Source: Roseospira goensis (GTDB lineage Bacteria > Pseudomonadota > Alphaproteobacteria > Rhodospirillales > Rhodospirillaceae). Taken from it: 64,000 nt of DNA. Below the pieces are notes generated by a model. It was not told the origin of the DNA, ran no database searches, and saw only the letters and a list, made by a program, of their open reading frames with translations. A program made the translations under genes and the position numbers. Location of the stretch: contig NZ_JACIGI010000014.1 of assembly GCF_014197795.1 (NCBI RefSeq), positions 48,257-112,256 on the forward strand, read 5' to 3'. Positions within the stretch are counted from its first letter, which is position 1. Every line of letters begins with the position of its first letter. This document shows, piece after piece, positions 52,901-62,050 of the stretch.

Positions 52901-53980
52901 ATGTTCAAGACAGTCAGGCATGTCGCCGGGGCCACGCTGGTCGGTCTGGCGGCGATCGGGTCCCTGGCCGCGGTCCCCCCCGCGCTGGCCCAGGAGCCCA
53001 CCGAGGTCACCCTGGTCCAGGGCCACGCCAAGGTCGGCGTGGGCGAGGACATCTTCCTCTACGTCGTGCCCCAGGTGATGGGCTGGTTCGCGGAGGAGGG
53101 CCTCAAGGTCAATATCGAGGGCGTGCGCGGCAGCACCCTGGCGGCGCAGATCCTCCAGAGCGGCGACGCCGCGTTCGCCACCACCGCGCCCGAGGTCATC
53201 ATGTCGGTGCGCGAGAAGGGGGGCTCGATCACGGGCATCATGGCCGTGCGCCGCCAGGGCGGCTATCAGCTCGCGGTCAAGGACGGGTCCGACATCGGCG
53301 GCATCGAGGACCTGGGCGGTGCGACCTTCGGCGCCGCCAGCCTGGCGTCGGGCGCGGTGCCGATCGTCAAGGGCATGATGGCCGATCTCGGCTTTGCGGA
53401 GACCGATTACAGCATCGTGGCCACCGGCACCGGCGGCCAGGCGGCCTCCGCCCTGGCGGCCGACCAGGTGGACGTGCTGGCGCTGTGGGACATCATGTAC
53501 GCCGCGATCGAGAACCGCGGCGTGCCGCTGCGCACGATGGAGATCCCGATCATCCCCAAGCTGGCGGGCTTCTCCCTGGCCACCTCCGACGCCTTCATGG
53601 ACGAGAACCCCGACGCCGTTCGCGGCATGTGCCGCGCCGTCGCCAAGGGCCTGGTGTTCACCCGGGAGAACCCGGAGGCCGCGGTGCGCATGCTCTATGA
53701 GCTGCTGCCCGAGACCGCGCCCGACCCGATGACGGAGGCGGCGGTGCAGGCCGACGTCAACATCATGACCACCTACCTGCGCAATGCCACCGGCAGCGAT
53801 GACTCCGTGCCGGTCGGCTGGAACTATCCGGAGAAGTGGTCCTTCTCCTATCAGTACTATCAGGACAACGGGCGGCTCACCGACCCGGAGCCGCTGGAGA
53901 CGCACTACACCAACGCCTTCATCGAGGACTGCAACGCCTTCGATGCCGAGGCCATCCGGGCGCTGGCGCGCTCCAAATAG
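52901..53980 (+). CDS. ABC transporter substrate-binding protein, NMT1/TauA-like
   Basis: A 359-residue periplasmic protein with a signal peptide cleaved after an ALA-Q site near residue 29. The body has the NMT1/SsuA fold pattern: EVTLVQGHAKVGVGEDIFLYVVPQVMGWFAEEGL, then GDAAFATTAPEVIMSVREKGG. The ligand cannot be deduced. It is followed by a strong terminator-like hairpin, so the transporter part may be transcribed separately from the downstream genes. Confidence 0.9.
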   Translation: MFKTVRHVAGATLVGLAAIGSLAAVPPALAQEPTEVTLVQGHAKVGVGEDIFLYVVPQVMGWFAEEGLKVNIEGVRGSTLAAQILQSGDAAFATTAPEVIMSVREKGGSITGIMAVRRQGGYQLAVKDGSDIGGIEDLGGATFGAASLASGAVPIVKGMMADLGFAETDYSIVATGTGGQAASALAADQVDVLALWDIMYAAIENRGVPLRTMEIPIIPKLAGFSLATSDAFMDENPDAVRGMCRAVAKGLVFTRENPEAAVRMLYELLPETAPDPMTEAAVQADVNIMTTYLRNATGSDDSVPVGWNYPEKWSFSYQYYQDNGRLTDPEPLETHYTNAFIEDCNAFDAEAIRALARSK

Positions 53981-53991
53981 TCCTCCCTGTC

Positions 53992-54029
53992 CCGGGGGCG
54001 GTCCCGGCGGCCGCCCCCGGTCTTTTTTC
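53992..54029 (+). terminator. Rho-independent terminator after the binding-protein gene
   Basis: CCGGGGGCG at 53992-54000 pairs with CGCCCCCGG at 54012-54020, extended by one G-C pair, and is followed by a T-run TCTTTTTTC at 54021-54029. It lies 12 bases after the stop of the binding-protein gene and inside the gene cluster, so it would limit read-through into the flavoprotein operon. Confidence 0.85.
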
Positions 54030-54120
54030 GGGTCCCCGGGTTCCGTCCGTGCGGTCGCCGCCGGCCGTCGCGCCGGTGCGGCGTGCGCGCAGGGGACGCG
54101 CCCCAGGAGGGAGAAGATCG

Positions 54121-55509
54121 GTGCAATTCGATGTTGAGACCGACGTGGTGGTCGTCGGGGGTGGTGGCGGCGGCCTGGTGGCGGCCCTGACCGCGCGCGA
54201 GGCCGGGGCCGAGGTCGCGATTCTGGAGAAGTCCGAGCGGCTCGGCGGCAACACCGCGCTGTCTTCCGGGTCGATCCCGGGGGCGGGCACGCGGTTCCAG
54301 GTCGCGGCCGGGATCGCCGATGGCTGGGAGCGGCTGGCCGAGGACATTCACCGGCGCACCCGCGGCACCGCGCCCCGCGATCTGGTCGAGGTCCTGGCCC
54401 GCGAGAGCGCGCCGCTGGTCGAATGGCTGGTCGACGCGGTGGGGCTGCCGCTCGATCTGATGGCCGACCTGAAGAAGGTCGGGCATTCGGTCCCGCGCCT
54501 GCATGCGCCCGTGGGACGCCAGGGCCAGACCCTGGTCACCGGGCTGGAGCGCGCGGCGCAGGCCGCGGGCGTGCTGATCTCGCCCGGCAACCCCGTCAGC
54601 GGGCTGCTCACGGTGCCGGGGGACGACGGACCGCGTGTCGTCGGCGTGTCCGTAGGCGCCGGCGACGACGCCGAGGGCTACACCGTGGGCGCCCGGTGCG
54701 TGATCCTGGCGGCCAACGGCTTTGGCGCCAATCGTGCCCTGCTGCGCCGCTATATCCCAGAAATCGCCGAGGCGCCGTACTTCGGGCACCTTGGCAACGC
54801 GGGCGAGGCCATCGGCTGGGCGGCGGACCTGGGGGCGCATCTGGTCAACATGGGTGCGTACCAGGGCCACGCCTCGATCGCGCAGCCCCATGGCGCCCTG
54901 CTGAGCTGGGCGGCGGTGGAGCGCGGCGGCCTGCTGGTCAACCGCGAGGGCCGCCGGTTCGTGGACGAGACCCTGGGCTACAGCGGTTGCGCCAGCGCGG
55001 TGCTGGCCCAGCCCGGCGGACAGGGCTTCGTCGTGTACGATGGCGAAACCCACGACTACCTGGCCGAGAAGGCCGAGGACTACCGCGATCTGATGCACTT
55101 CGGTGGGGTGATGCGGGCCGACGATGCCGCGACCCTGGCGGTGCGCGCCGGCCTCGATCCGGCGGCCCTGGAGGAGACCCTGGCGGACTACGCCGAGGCC
55201 GCCAGCGGCGCCCGGCCGGACCCGTTCGGCCGCAGCGCGTTCGGCCAGGCCCCGCTCCGGCCGCCGCTGTGCCTGGTGCGGGTCACGGCCGGCCTGTTCC
55301 ACACCCAGGGTGGGGTGGACGTCGACGCCGCCGGCCGGGTGCGATGCGCGAACGGCGCCGTGATCCCCAATCTGTATGCCGTCGGTGGGGTCGCCGTGGG
55401 GGTGTCCGGCGCCCACGGCGGGGCCGGCTACTGCTCCGCCAACGGCCTGCTGGCCGCGCTCGGCCTGGGGCGCCTGGCCGGACGCGATGCCGCACGGAGA
55501 CTGTCATGA
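54121..55509 (+). CDS. FAD-dependent oxidoreductase, fumarate reductase/TcuA type
   Basis: A 462-residue flavoprotein. The FAD-binding start TDVVVVGGGGGGLVAALTAREAG is at residues 7-29, followed by LGGNTALSSGSIPGAGTRFQ, the pattern of the FRD/SDH flavoprotein superfamily. The C-terminus has the second FAD-contact region (AVGGVAVGVSGAHGGAGYCSANGLLAAL). Related soluble members oxidise tricarballylate, succinate-like acids or 3-ketosteroids; the substrate here is unknown. The GTG at 54121 is preceded by AGGAGGGAG. It overlaps the next gene by four bases. Confidence 0.85.
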   Translation: MQFDVETDVVVVGGGGGGLVAALTAREAGAEVAILEKSERLGGNTALSSGSIPGAGTRFQVAAGIADGWERLAEDIHRRTRGTAPRDLVEVLARESAPLVEWLVDAVGLPLDLMADLKKVGHSVPRLHAPVGRQGQTLVTGLERAAQAAGVLISPGNPVSGLLTVPGDDGPRVVGVSVGAGDDAEGYTVGARCVILAANGFGANRALLRRYIPEIAEAPYFGHLGNAGEAIGWAADLGAHLVNMGAYQGHASIAQPHGALLSWAAVERGGLLVNREGRRFVDETLGYSGCASAVLAQPGGQGFVVYDGETHDYLAEKAEDYRDLMHFGGVMRADDAATLAVRAGLDPAALEETLADYAEAASGARPDPFGRSAFGQAPLRPPLCLVRVTAGLFHTQGGVDVDAAGRVRCANGAVIPNLYAVGGVAVGVSGAHGGAGYCSANGLLAALGLGRLAGRDAARRLS

Positions 55510-56849
55510 CCCATCCCGAGAGACTGGCCCCGCCCGAGGGGTCCGACCTGACGGCCCTGGCGGCCTTCGCCAGCGCGTTGTTCGACGGCGAGACGGCGGT
55601 GCCGGACGCGGTGCGCGACCAGGCCCGGGCGGTCATCACCGACACCGTGGCGGCCGTGCTGGCCGGGCGCACCCTGCCGGAGGTGGCGGCGCTGCGCGAC
55701 CGGCTGGGCGCGGATGGCGCGCTGGCACCGGTGCTGGTCGACGGCACGGCGGGTGTCGCGCTGGAGCTGGACGAGGGCTGCGCGCCCAGCCGGGGCCACC
55801 CGGGCGTGCATGTGGTGCCGGCCGCGCTGCGTGCGGCGGCGCGGCGCGGCTCGTCCGGCGAGGCCGTGCTGCGCGCGGTGATCGCTGGCTACGAAGTGGC
55901 GGCGCGGCTGGGCCATGCCACCACCTTCCGCCCGCTGGTGCATCCGCATGGCACCTGGGGGGTGTGCGGCGCGGCCGCCGCCGTCGGGCTGCTGTCCGGC
56001 CTGCGCGGGGACCGCCTCGCCAACGCGCTGGGGATCGCCGGGGCGCTGGCGATGGCCACGCATTACCGCACCGTCTACGCCGGCGCGACCGCCCGCAACC
56101 TGTGGAGCGGCCTGGGCAACATGGCCGGCGTGCTGGCGGTGGAGGCGGCGGCGGCCGGCTTCACCGGCGCCCTGGACAGCCCGGCCGGGACCCTGGGCGA
56201 CAGCCTGGGCACGGCCTACGATCCGGCCCGTGCGACCGCCGATCTGGGGACGCGCTGGTTCCTGCTGGAGAACTATTTCAAGCAGTATCCCTGCTGCCGC
56301 CATGCCCATGTCGCCATCGACGCCTATCGCGCCGCGCTGGCGGAGGCGGCGGTGCCGGCCGACCGGCTGCGGACCGTCACGGTGCACACCTACCAGCGCG
56401 CGGCCGACGCCGTGGGGCGCATCGTCCGCCCCGAGACGCCGTTGCAGGCCAAGTTCTCGCTGCCCTTCATGCTGGCGGCGGTGACCGAAGACGGGGGCTT
56501 GGTGCGTGAAAGCTTCGAGCCGCCGCACCTGGAGCGCTTGGCGCGGCTGCCGCTGGCCGCGCGCGTGCGGGTGGTGGCCGACGAGGCCCTGACCGCCCGG
56601 CTGCCGGAACGCGGCGCCACGGTGGTGCTGGAGCGGGACGACGGGGTCGCGGTCCGGATCACCCGCATCGGCAGCCACGGCGACCCGGGCGACCCCCTGA
56701 CCGCGGCCGAGCGGACCGAGAAGTTCAACGGTCTGGTCGCGCCGGTGCTGGGCGCTGCGGCGGCGGAGCGTCTGCATGCCACGCTTCAGGATCTCGACCG
56801 GCTGGACCGGGTGCCGCCGGTCCTGGATTCGGTCGCCGGGGACGCGTGA
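55506..56849 (+). CDS. MmgE/PrpD family protein
   Basis: A 447-residue member of the family that contains 2-methylcitrate dehydratase and cis-aconitate decarboxylase. Typical segments are VIAGYEVAARLGHATTFRPLVHPHGTWG near residues 125-155 and KQYPCCRHAHVAIDA near 262. The combination with a TcuA-like flavoprotein and an isocitrate-lyase-family enzyme suggests a route through a tricarboxylic acid, but the reaction is inferred. The ATG overlaps the flavoprotein stop (ATGA), and its own stop overlaps the next start (GTGA), so the three genes are tightly coupled. Confidence 0.85.
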   Translation: MTHPERLAPPEGSDLTALAAFASALFDGETAVPDAVRDQARAVITDTVAAVLAGRTLPEVAALRDRLGADGALAPVLVDGTAGVALELDEGCAPSRGHPGVHVVPAALRAAARRGSSGEAVLRAVIAGYEVAARLGHATTFRPLVHPHGTWGVCGAAAAVGLLSGLRGDRLANALGIAGALAMATHYRTVYAGATARNLWSGLGNMAGVLAVEAAAAGFTGALDSPAGTLGDSLGTAYDPARATADLGTRWFLLENYFKQYPCCRHAHVAIDAYRAALAEAAVPADRLRTVTVHTYQRAADAVGRIVRPETPLQAKFSLPFMLAAVTEDGGLVRESFEPPHLERLARLPLAARVRVVADEALTARLPERGATVVLERDDGVAVRITRIGSHGDPGDPLTAAERTEKFNGLVAPVLGAAAAERLHATLQDLDRLDRVPPVLDSVAGDA

Positions 56850-57961
56850 CCGCGCGGCCGGGGTGCGGCGCCGCCGACGCCGGGGCGGTGCGCCGGCGGA
56901 CCCGCACCGCGGCGGTGGGCCGGGGCCTGCTGGCGCTGGCGCTGGGCGCGCTGGGTGGCCTGCTGTTCCGCTGGTTGGGGACGCCGCTGCCGTGGATGCT
57001 CGGATCCATGACGGCGGCGACCCTGGCGGCGCTGCTGGCGGCGCCGATCCGCTCGCCGGCCCTGGTGCGGCCGCCGATGAGCGCCGTCCTCGGCGTGCTG
57101 CTGGGGGCCGCGTTCACCCCCGACCTGGTGGCGCAGATGCCGCAGTGGTGGCCGACCATCCTCGGTCTGGTCGCCTTCGTGGCGACCGCGGGGGCGGCGG
57201 CGACGGTGTACTTCCGCGTCGTCGCCCGCATGGACTGGGTCACGGCGTATTTCGCGGGCATGCCGGGCGGGCTGGTCGAGATGACGCTGGCGGGGGAGGA
57301 GCGCGGCGGCGATACCCGCAGCATCGCCCTGATCCATGCCGCGCGCATCTTCCTGACGGTGTTCACCATCCCGTTCGTGGTCGGGCTGCTGGAGGGCGGG
57401 CTGGCGCCCCCGACGCCCGCGCCCGCCGCCGCGCAGCCCTTTGACGCGGTCACGGTGCTGTGGCTGGTGGGCTGCGCCGGGGCCGGGCTGTGGCTGGGCG
57501 GGCGCCTGCGGCTGCCGGCGCGCTACCTGATGGGACCGATGCTGCTGAGCGCGGTCGTGCATGCCGCCGGCTGGACCGACTTCGTGCCGCCCGATGTCCT
57601 GGTGGCGCTGGCCCAGGTGGTGGTGGGCACCACCATCGGCTGCCGCTTCCTCGGCACGCCGGCCCGCCGCATCCTCCAGGTCCTGGGCTATGCGCTCGGA
57701 TCCACGGCGATCTTCGCCGTGTTCACGGTGGCCTTCGGCGTGCTGCTGAGCACCGTCACGGCGCTGCGGCCGGCGCCGGTCGTGCTGGCCTATGCGCCCG
57801 GTGGCGTGGCCGAGATGGGCCTGATCGCGCTGGCCTTGCAGGTAGAGACGGCGTTCGTGACCGTCCACCACGTGCTCCGCCTGCTGTTGGTGATGACCGG
57901 GGCGGCGCCGCTGTTCGCGCTGCTCGCCCGCCTCCGGCCCCGGCGCGATGACCGGCCCTAA
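56846..57961 (+). CDS. AbrB-type (PF05145) membrane protein
   Basis: A 371-residue integral membrane protein with about ten hydrophobic segments in two similar halves, each containing a GTPLPWMLGSM- or ARYLMGPMLLSA-type motif and a YFAGMPGGLVEM- or AYAPGGVAEMGL-type motif. This is the family once called ammonia monooxygenase/AbrB; it is probably a transporter, and despite the name there is no DNA-binding region. In this cluster it may move the organic acid or its product. It starts with GTG, overlaps the PrpD gene by four bases and its end overlaps the convergent DUF3553 gene by four bases. Confidence 0.85.
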   Translation: MTARPGCGAADAGAVRRRTRTAAVGRGLLALALGALGGLLFRWLGTPLPWMLGSMTAATLAALLAAPIRSPALVRPPMSAVLGVLLGAAFTPDLVAQMPQWWPTILGLVAFVATAGAAATVYFRVVARMDWVTAYFAGMPGGLVEMTLAGEERGGDTRSIALIHAARIFLTVFTIPFVVGLLEGGLAPPTPAPAAAQPFDAVTVLWLVGCAGAGLWLGGRLRLPARYLMGPMLLSAVVHAAGWTDFVPPDVLVALAQVVVGTTIGCRFLGTPARRILQVLGYALGSTAIFAVFTVAFGVLLSTVTALRPAPVVLAYAPGGVAEMGLIALALQVETAFVTVHHVLRLLLVMTGAAPLFALLARLRPRRDDRP

Positions 57962-58170
57962 CCGCGCGGCGGGCGGGCCTCTTCCAGCACGTCGAGATTG
58001 ACCGCGCCGGTGTTGATGACCTGCTTGCCCCGGTTCTCGAAGTTGACGGTGACGCGCGTGCCCACCACCGACTGCACCTGGCCGCGACCCCACTCGGGAT
58101 GTGTCGGCAACTGGACCCAAGCCCCGGGCGCAACGAATCCCGACCCGGTGAACATCAACCCTGCTGACAT
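57958..58170 (-). CDS. Small DUF3553 protein
   Basis: A 70-residue protein with the segments GAWVQLPTHPEWGRGQVQSV and VTVNFENRGKQVIN, which match the DUF3553 fold, an SH3-like barrel also seen at the end of some DNA helicases. It may bind nucleic acid or RNA polymerase. The ATG at 58170 gives the conserved N-terminal Phe/Val segment; a longer frame upstream to 58245 is unlikely. It is convergent with, and overlaps by four bases, the AbrB-type gene. Confidence 0.75.
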   Translation of the reverse strand: MSAGLMFTGSGFVAPGAWVQLPTHPEWGRGQVQSVVGTRVTVNFENRGKQVINTGAVNLDVLEEARPPRG

Positions 58171-58404
58171 GGCGCGGCCTCCATGGGCGTGGCGGTAGAG
58201 CGATTCCCGAGACCCTGGCGCGCCTCCGCGGGCCGGGGCGCTCACGGCGGGGTGCGCCGTTGGCGTCGGACCGGGGGAGTCTGGTATAAGGGCGCACGGG
58301 GTCCCCGTGTCTTCCGCTTGTCACATGGGGGTGACGGGAGGCCTTTACCAGTCGGGTCCCGCCGCCGGCGGCCCGGGCCGGCGGGCCGGAAGGAGGACGC
58401 CCAT

Positions 58405-59049
58405 ATGGCCGATCGCGACGCCCTGACCCTGGCGCAAAGCCTGTGCACCCGGCTGTGTCACGACCTGGCGGGACCGCTGGGGGCCGTCGGGTCCGGGGCC
58501 GAGCTGTTGCAGGACGAAGGTGCCGAGGCCGATCCACAAATCATCGGGCTGCTGACCGATAGCGCGGCGTCGGCGGCGTCGCGGCTGCGCTTCCTGCGCG
58601 CGCTGATGGGGGTTCCGAGTGGACGCGGGCTCGACGCGGAGGCGGCCCGCGCCATGCTGGCCGACCATCTGGCGGCCTCCAGTTCCCGGGCCGTGCCGGC
58701 CCTGACCTGGGACGTGACGCCGCCGGCCGATCCGGGCCAGGCGCGGGCCCTGGTCCAGCTTCTGCTGAACCTGTGCCTGCTGGGCCTGGAGGCGCTGCCG
58801 CGGCACGAGCGCATCGCGGTGACCGCCAGCGCCGACCGTCGCGCCTCGGTCGTGCTGTCCGGGCGCGGCACGCCGCGTGACGAACCGGTGGCGGCGCTGA
58901 CGGCCGGGCTGTCCGGGCACGGCGCGCCGCTGGATCCGCGGGCCGTGCAAGGTGGGTATGCGGGCCTGCTGGCGCGTGTCGCCGGCCTGACCGTCACGAT
59001 CGAGGCCGAGGAGGGGGAGCTGCGTATGGGGGTCGCGCCCGCGGCGTGA
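58405..59049 (+). CDS. ChpT-like histidine phosphotransferase
   Basis: A 214-residue protein with the phosphoacceptor segment LCHDLAGPLGAVGSGAELL at the N-terminus, His19 being the expected site, and a degenerate C-terminal ATPase-like domain. In Caulobacter ChpT passes phosphate from CckA to CtrA and CpdR. AAGGAGGA precedes the ATG. Here it lies directly before a hybrid CheA gene (147 bases apart), so it may serve that kinase instead of, or as well as, the cell-cycle relay. The tail is Ala-rich with no other domains. Confidence 0.82.
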   Translation: MADRDALTLAQSLCTRLCHDLAGPLGAVGSGAELLQDEGAEADPQIIGLLTDSAASAASRLRFLRALMGVPSGRGLDAEAARAMLADHLAASSSRAVPALTWDVTPPADPGQARALVQLLLNLCLLGLEALPRHERIAVTASADRRASVVLSGRGTPRDEPVAALTAGLSGHGAPLDPRAVQGGYAGLLARVAGLTVTIEAEEGELRMGVAPAA

Positions 59050-59195
59050 GCGCGACGCGCGCGTGTGGTGGCGGCCGCGAACCCGTCACGGACCGCCTGT
59101 CCGTATACGAAATAGGAAGGAAACGAGCCGTAGGATGCGGAGCGGGGCCGACGCCGAGGATCGGCGCCCGACCGGGAAACCCAGGAGAAACCGTT

Positions 59196-62024
59196 ATGGA
59201 TGACCTGCTCAGCGAGTTCCTGACCGAGACATCCGAAAGCCTCGCGACTCTGGACGTGGAGCTGGTCCATCTGGAGCAGAATCCGAACGATCGCGACATC
59301 CTTTCGAACATCTTCCGACTCGTGCACACGATCAAGGGGACCTGCGGGTTCCTCGGGCTGCCCCGCCTGGAAAGCCTGGCCCACGCCGGCGAAAACGTGC
59401 TCGGGAAGTTCCGCGACGGCGAACTGGAGGTGACCCCCCAGGCGGTCACGGTCATCCTGCACACCATCGACCGCATCAAGGACATCCTGACCCACCTGGA
59501 GCAGACAGAGGCCGAACCGGCCGGGGACGACGCCGATCTGAAGTCGGCGTTGACCAGCCTGGCGTCCGGCGAGGCACCGGCCGTCGAGCCACCGGCACCG
59601 GCCGCCGCCGCGCCGGCGGCGGACGCGGAGGGCCGGCCCATGGTGGGCGATGGCGGCTTCCCCGTGGCCGCCGAGTTGCTGGCGGAGGTCCAGGAGGCCC
59701 TCAGTGAGGGCAAGCGCGCCGCCACCGATGAGGAGATCGCGGCCGAGGCGGCCGCAGAGGCGGCGCGCAAGGCCGCGGCGGCCGCTGCCGCCGAGACCGC
59801 CGCAGCGGCCCCCGGCCCGGCGGCCGACCATCCCGGCGCGGGCACCGAGCCGCCGAAGCCGGCGGCGGGCGTGCCGGCCCGCAGCGGCAACGCGGACGCC
59901 GGCGCCGGTGCCGGTGCCGGTGACGGGGCGCGCAAGGACTCGGTCGCGGCCCAGAGCATCCGCGTCAGCGTCGACCTGCTCGAGAAGCTGATGACCCTGG
60001 TCTCGGAACTGGTCCTGACCCGCAACCAGTTGCTCCAGATGGTGCGCGGCAGCGACGACTCGGAATTCGCCGCGCCCCTGCAGCGGCTGTCCCACATCAC
60101 CTCCGACCTCCAGGAGGGGGTGATGAAGACCCGCATGCAGCCCATCGGCAACGCCTGGGCCAAGCTGCCGCGCATCGTGCGCGACCTGGCCACGGAAATG
60201 GGCAAGAAGATCGACCTCCAGATGTACGGGGCCGATACGGAACTCGACCGTCAGGTTCTCGAACTCATCAAGGACCCGCTGACCCACATGGTGCGCAACT
60301 CCGGCGATCACGGCCTGGAGTACCCCGAGGAGCGCCTGGCGGCCGGCAAGCCCGAGGTCGGCGTCGTCAAGCTGAACGCCTACCATGAGGGCGGTCACAT
60401 CATCATCGAGATCTCGGATGACGGCCGCGGCCTGAACCTGAAGCGGATCAAGGAGAAGGCGATCGCCAACGGTCTGGCCAGCGAAGCCGAGATCGAGGGT
60501 ATGACCGATCAACAGGTGGCGCAGTTCATCTTCCGCGCCGGCCTGTCCACCGCCGAGAAGGTGACCAGCGTCTCCGGCCGCGGCGTCGGCATGGACGTGG
60601 TGCGCACCAACATCGAGCAGATCGGCGGCACGGTCGAGTTGAAGACGTGGCCCGGCAAGGGCTCCACCTTCATCATCAAGATCCCCCTGACCTTGGCGAT
60701 CGTCTCCGGGCTGATCGTCGAGAGCGCCGGTGAGCGGTTCGCCATCCCGCAGATCTCGGTCCTGGAGCTGGTCCGGGTGACCGGCAAGTCGGACACCCGC
60801 ATCGAGCGCATCAACCGCGCCCCGGTGCTGCGCCTGCGCGACCGCCTGCTGCCGCTGATCTCGCTGGCGGTGCTGCTGCGCCTGGACGAGGACCGCGACA
60901 ACATCGAGGACGAGGTGAGCGGCCAGGAAGAGACCTTCATCGTCGTGACCCAGGTCGGGACCTACAGCTTCGGCATCATCGTCGATCGCGTCTTCGACAC
61001 CGAGGAGATCGTGGTCAAGCCGGTGGCGCCGATCCTGCGTCACATCAGCATGTTCTCCGGCAATACCATCCTGGGCGACGGCAGCGTCATCATGATCCTG
61101 GATCCGAACGGCATCGCAGGCGCCACCGGCGAGGCCGCCATGGGCAGTGGCGGAGCGGCCGAGACCATGGCCGCGCGCGAGGGGCGCCGCGACGACACCA
61201 CGTCGCTGCTCATCTTCCGCGCCGGCTCCAAGGAACTCAAGGCGGTGCCGCTGGCGCTGGTGGCGCGCCTGGAAGAGATCGAGGTGGAGAAGGTCGAGCA
61301 CAGCTACGGCCAGCCGGTGGTGCAGTACCGTGGCCAGCTCATGCCATTGATCGGGGTCGACGGCATGACCGGCATGCGCACCGAGGGGCGCCAGCCGGTG
61401 CTGGTGTTCTCCGACCGCGACCGCTCCATGGGCCTGATGGTCGACGAGATCGTGGATATCGTCGAGGACAACCTGAAAGTCGAGTTGAAGGCCGAACAGA
61501 TGGGCGTGATCGGTACGGCGGTCGTGAACGGCAAGGCCACCGACATCATCGATACCGGCCACTACCTGACCCAGGCGTTCGGCGACTGGTTCGGCAATGT
61601 CGAGGCCGGGACCGAGACCGGGGCCAGCGGCAAGCGCGTGCTGCTGGTCGACGACAGCCCGTTCTTCCGGAACCTGCTGCAACCGCTGCTGTCGGCGGCC
61701 GGGTTCAGTGTCACGGCGGTGGCCTCCGCGCCCGATGCGCTCGACATGCGCGAGCGGGGGCTGCGGTACGACGCCATCATCAGCGACATCGAGATGCCGG
61801 AGATGGATGGCTTCCAGTTCGCCGAGGCGGTGCGCGAGACCGCCGTCTGGGGCGAGACGCCGCTGATCGCGCTGTCGTCGCACGCGACGGAGCGTGACGT
61901 GGAGCGCGGCCGCGAGGCCGGGTTCGACGACTATGTGGCGAAGTTCGATCGGGACGCGCTGCTGGTATCGCTGCGCCAACTCATCACCGAGACCTCCCAG
62001 ATCCACGACTCGGCGGGAGTGTAG
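59196..62024 (+). CDS. Hybrid CheA-type histidine kinase with C-terminal receiver
   Basis: A 942-residue chemosensory kinase. The HPt domain at the N-terminus has RLVHTIKGTCGFLG with phosphoacceptor His44. An Ala/Pro/Glu-rich linker follows at about 105-245, including a Gly-Ala repeat encoded by GCCGGT units. The dimerisation and ATPase domains (about 250-500) carry VRNSGDHGLE and DDGRGLN. Two CheW-like domains lie at about 505-645 and 668-790. A receiver domain at about 810-942 has VLLVDDS and the phosphorylatable Asp864 in SDIEMPEMDG. No cheW, cheR, cheB or receptor gene is in the window. The ATG at 59196 follows CCAGGAGAAA and matches the start of the HPt fold. Confidence 0.93.
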   Translation: MDDLLSEFLTETSESLATLDVELVHLEQNPNDRDILSNIFRLVHTIKGTCGFLGLPRLESLAHAGENVLGKFRDGELEVTPQAVTVILHTIDRIKDILTHLEQTEAEPAGDDADLKSALTSLASGEAPAVEPPAPAAAAPAADAEGRPMVGDGGFPVAAELLAEVQEALSEGKRAATDEEIAAEAAAEAARKAAAAAAAETAAAAPGPAADHPGAGTEPPKPAAGVPARSGNADAGAGAGAGDGARKDSVAAQSIRVSVDLLEKLMTLVSELVLTRNQLLQMVRGSDDSEFAAPLQRLSHITSDLQEGVMKTRMQPIGNAWAKLPRIVRDLATEMGKKIDLQMYGADTELDRQVLELIKDPLTHMVRNSGDHGLEYPEERLAAGKPEVGVVKLNAYHEGGHIIIEISDDGRGLNLKRIKEKAIANGLASEAEIEGMTDQQVAQFIFRAGLSTAEKVTSVSGRGVGMDVVRTNIEQIGGTVELKTWPGKGSTFIIKIPLTLAIVSGLIVESAGERFAIPQISVLELVRVTGKSDTRIERINRAPVLRLRDRLLPLISLAVLLRLDEDRDNIEDEVSGQEETFIVVTQVGTYSFGIIVDRVFDTEEIVVKPVAPILRHISMFSGNTILGDGSVIMILDPNGIAGATGEAAMGSGGAAETMAAREGRRDDTTSLLIFRAGSKELKAVPLALVARLEEIEVEKVEHSYGQPVVQYRGQLMPLIGVDGMTGMRTEGRQPVLVFSDRDRSMGLMVDEIVDIVEDNLKVELKAEQMGVIGTAVVNGKATDIIDTGHYLTQAFGDWFGNVEAGTETGASGKRVLLVDDSPFFRNLLQPLLSAAGFSVTAVASAPDALDMRERGLRYDAIISDIEMPEMDGFQFAEAVRETAVWGETPLIALSSHATERDVERGREAGFDDYVAKFDRDALLVSLRQLITETSQIHDSAGV

Positions 62025-62050
62025 CCCCGCGCGCCCGGGATCGCGGTCCC

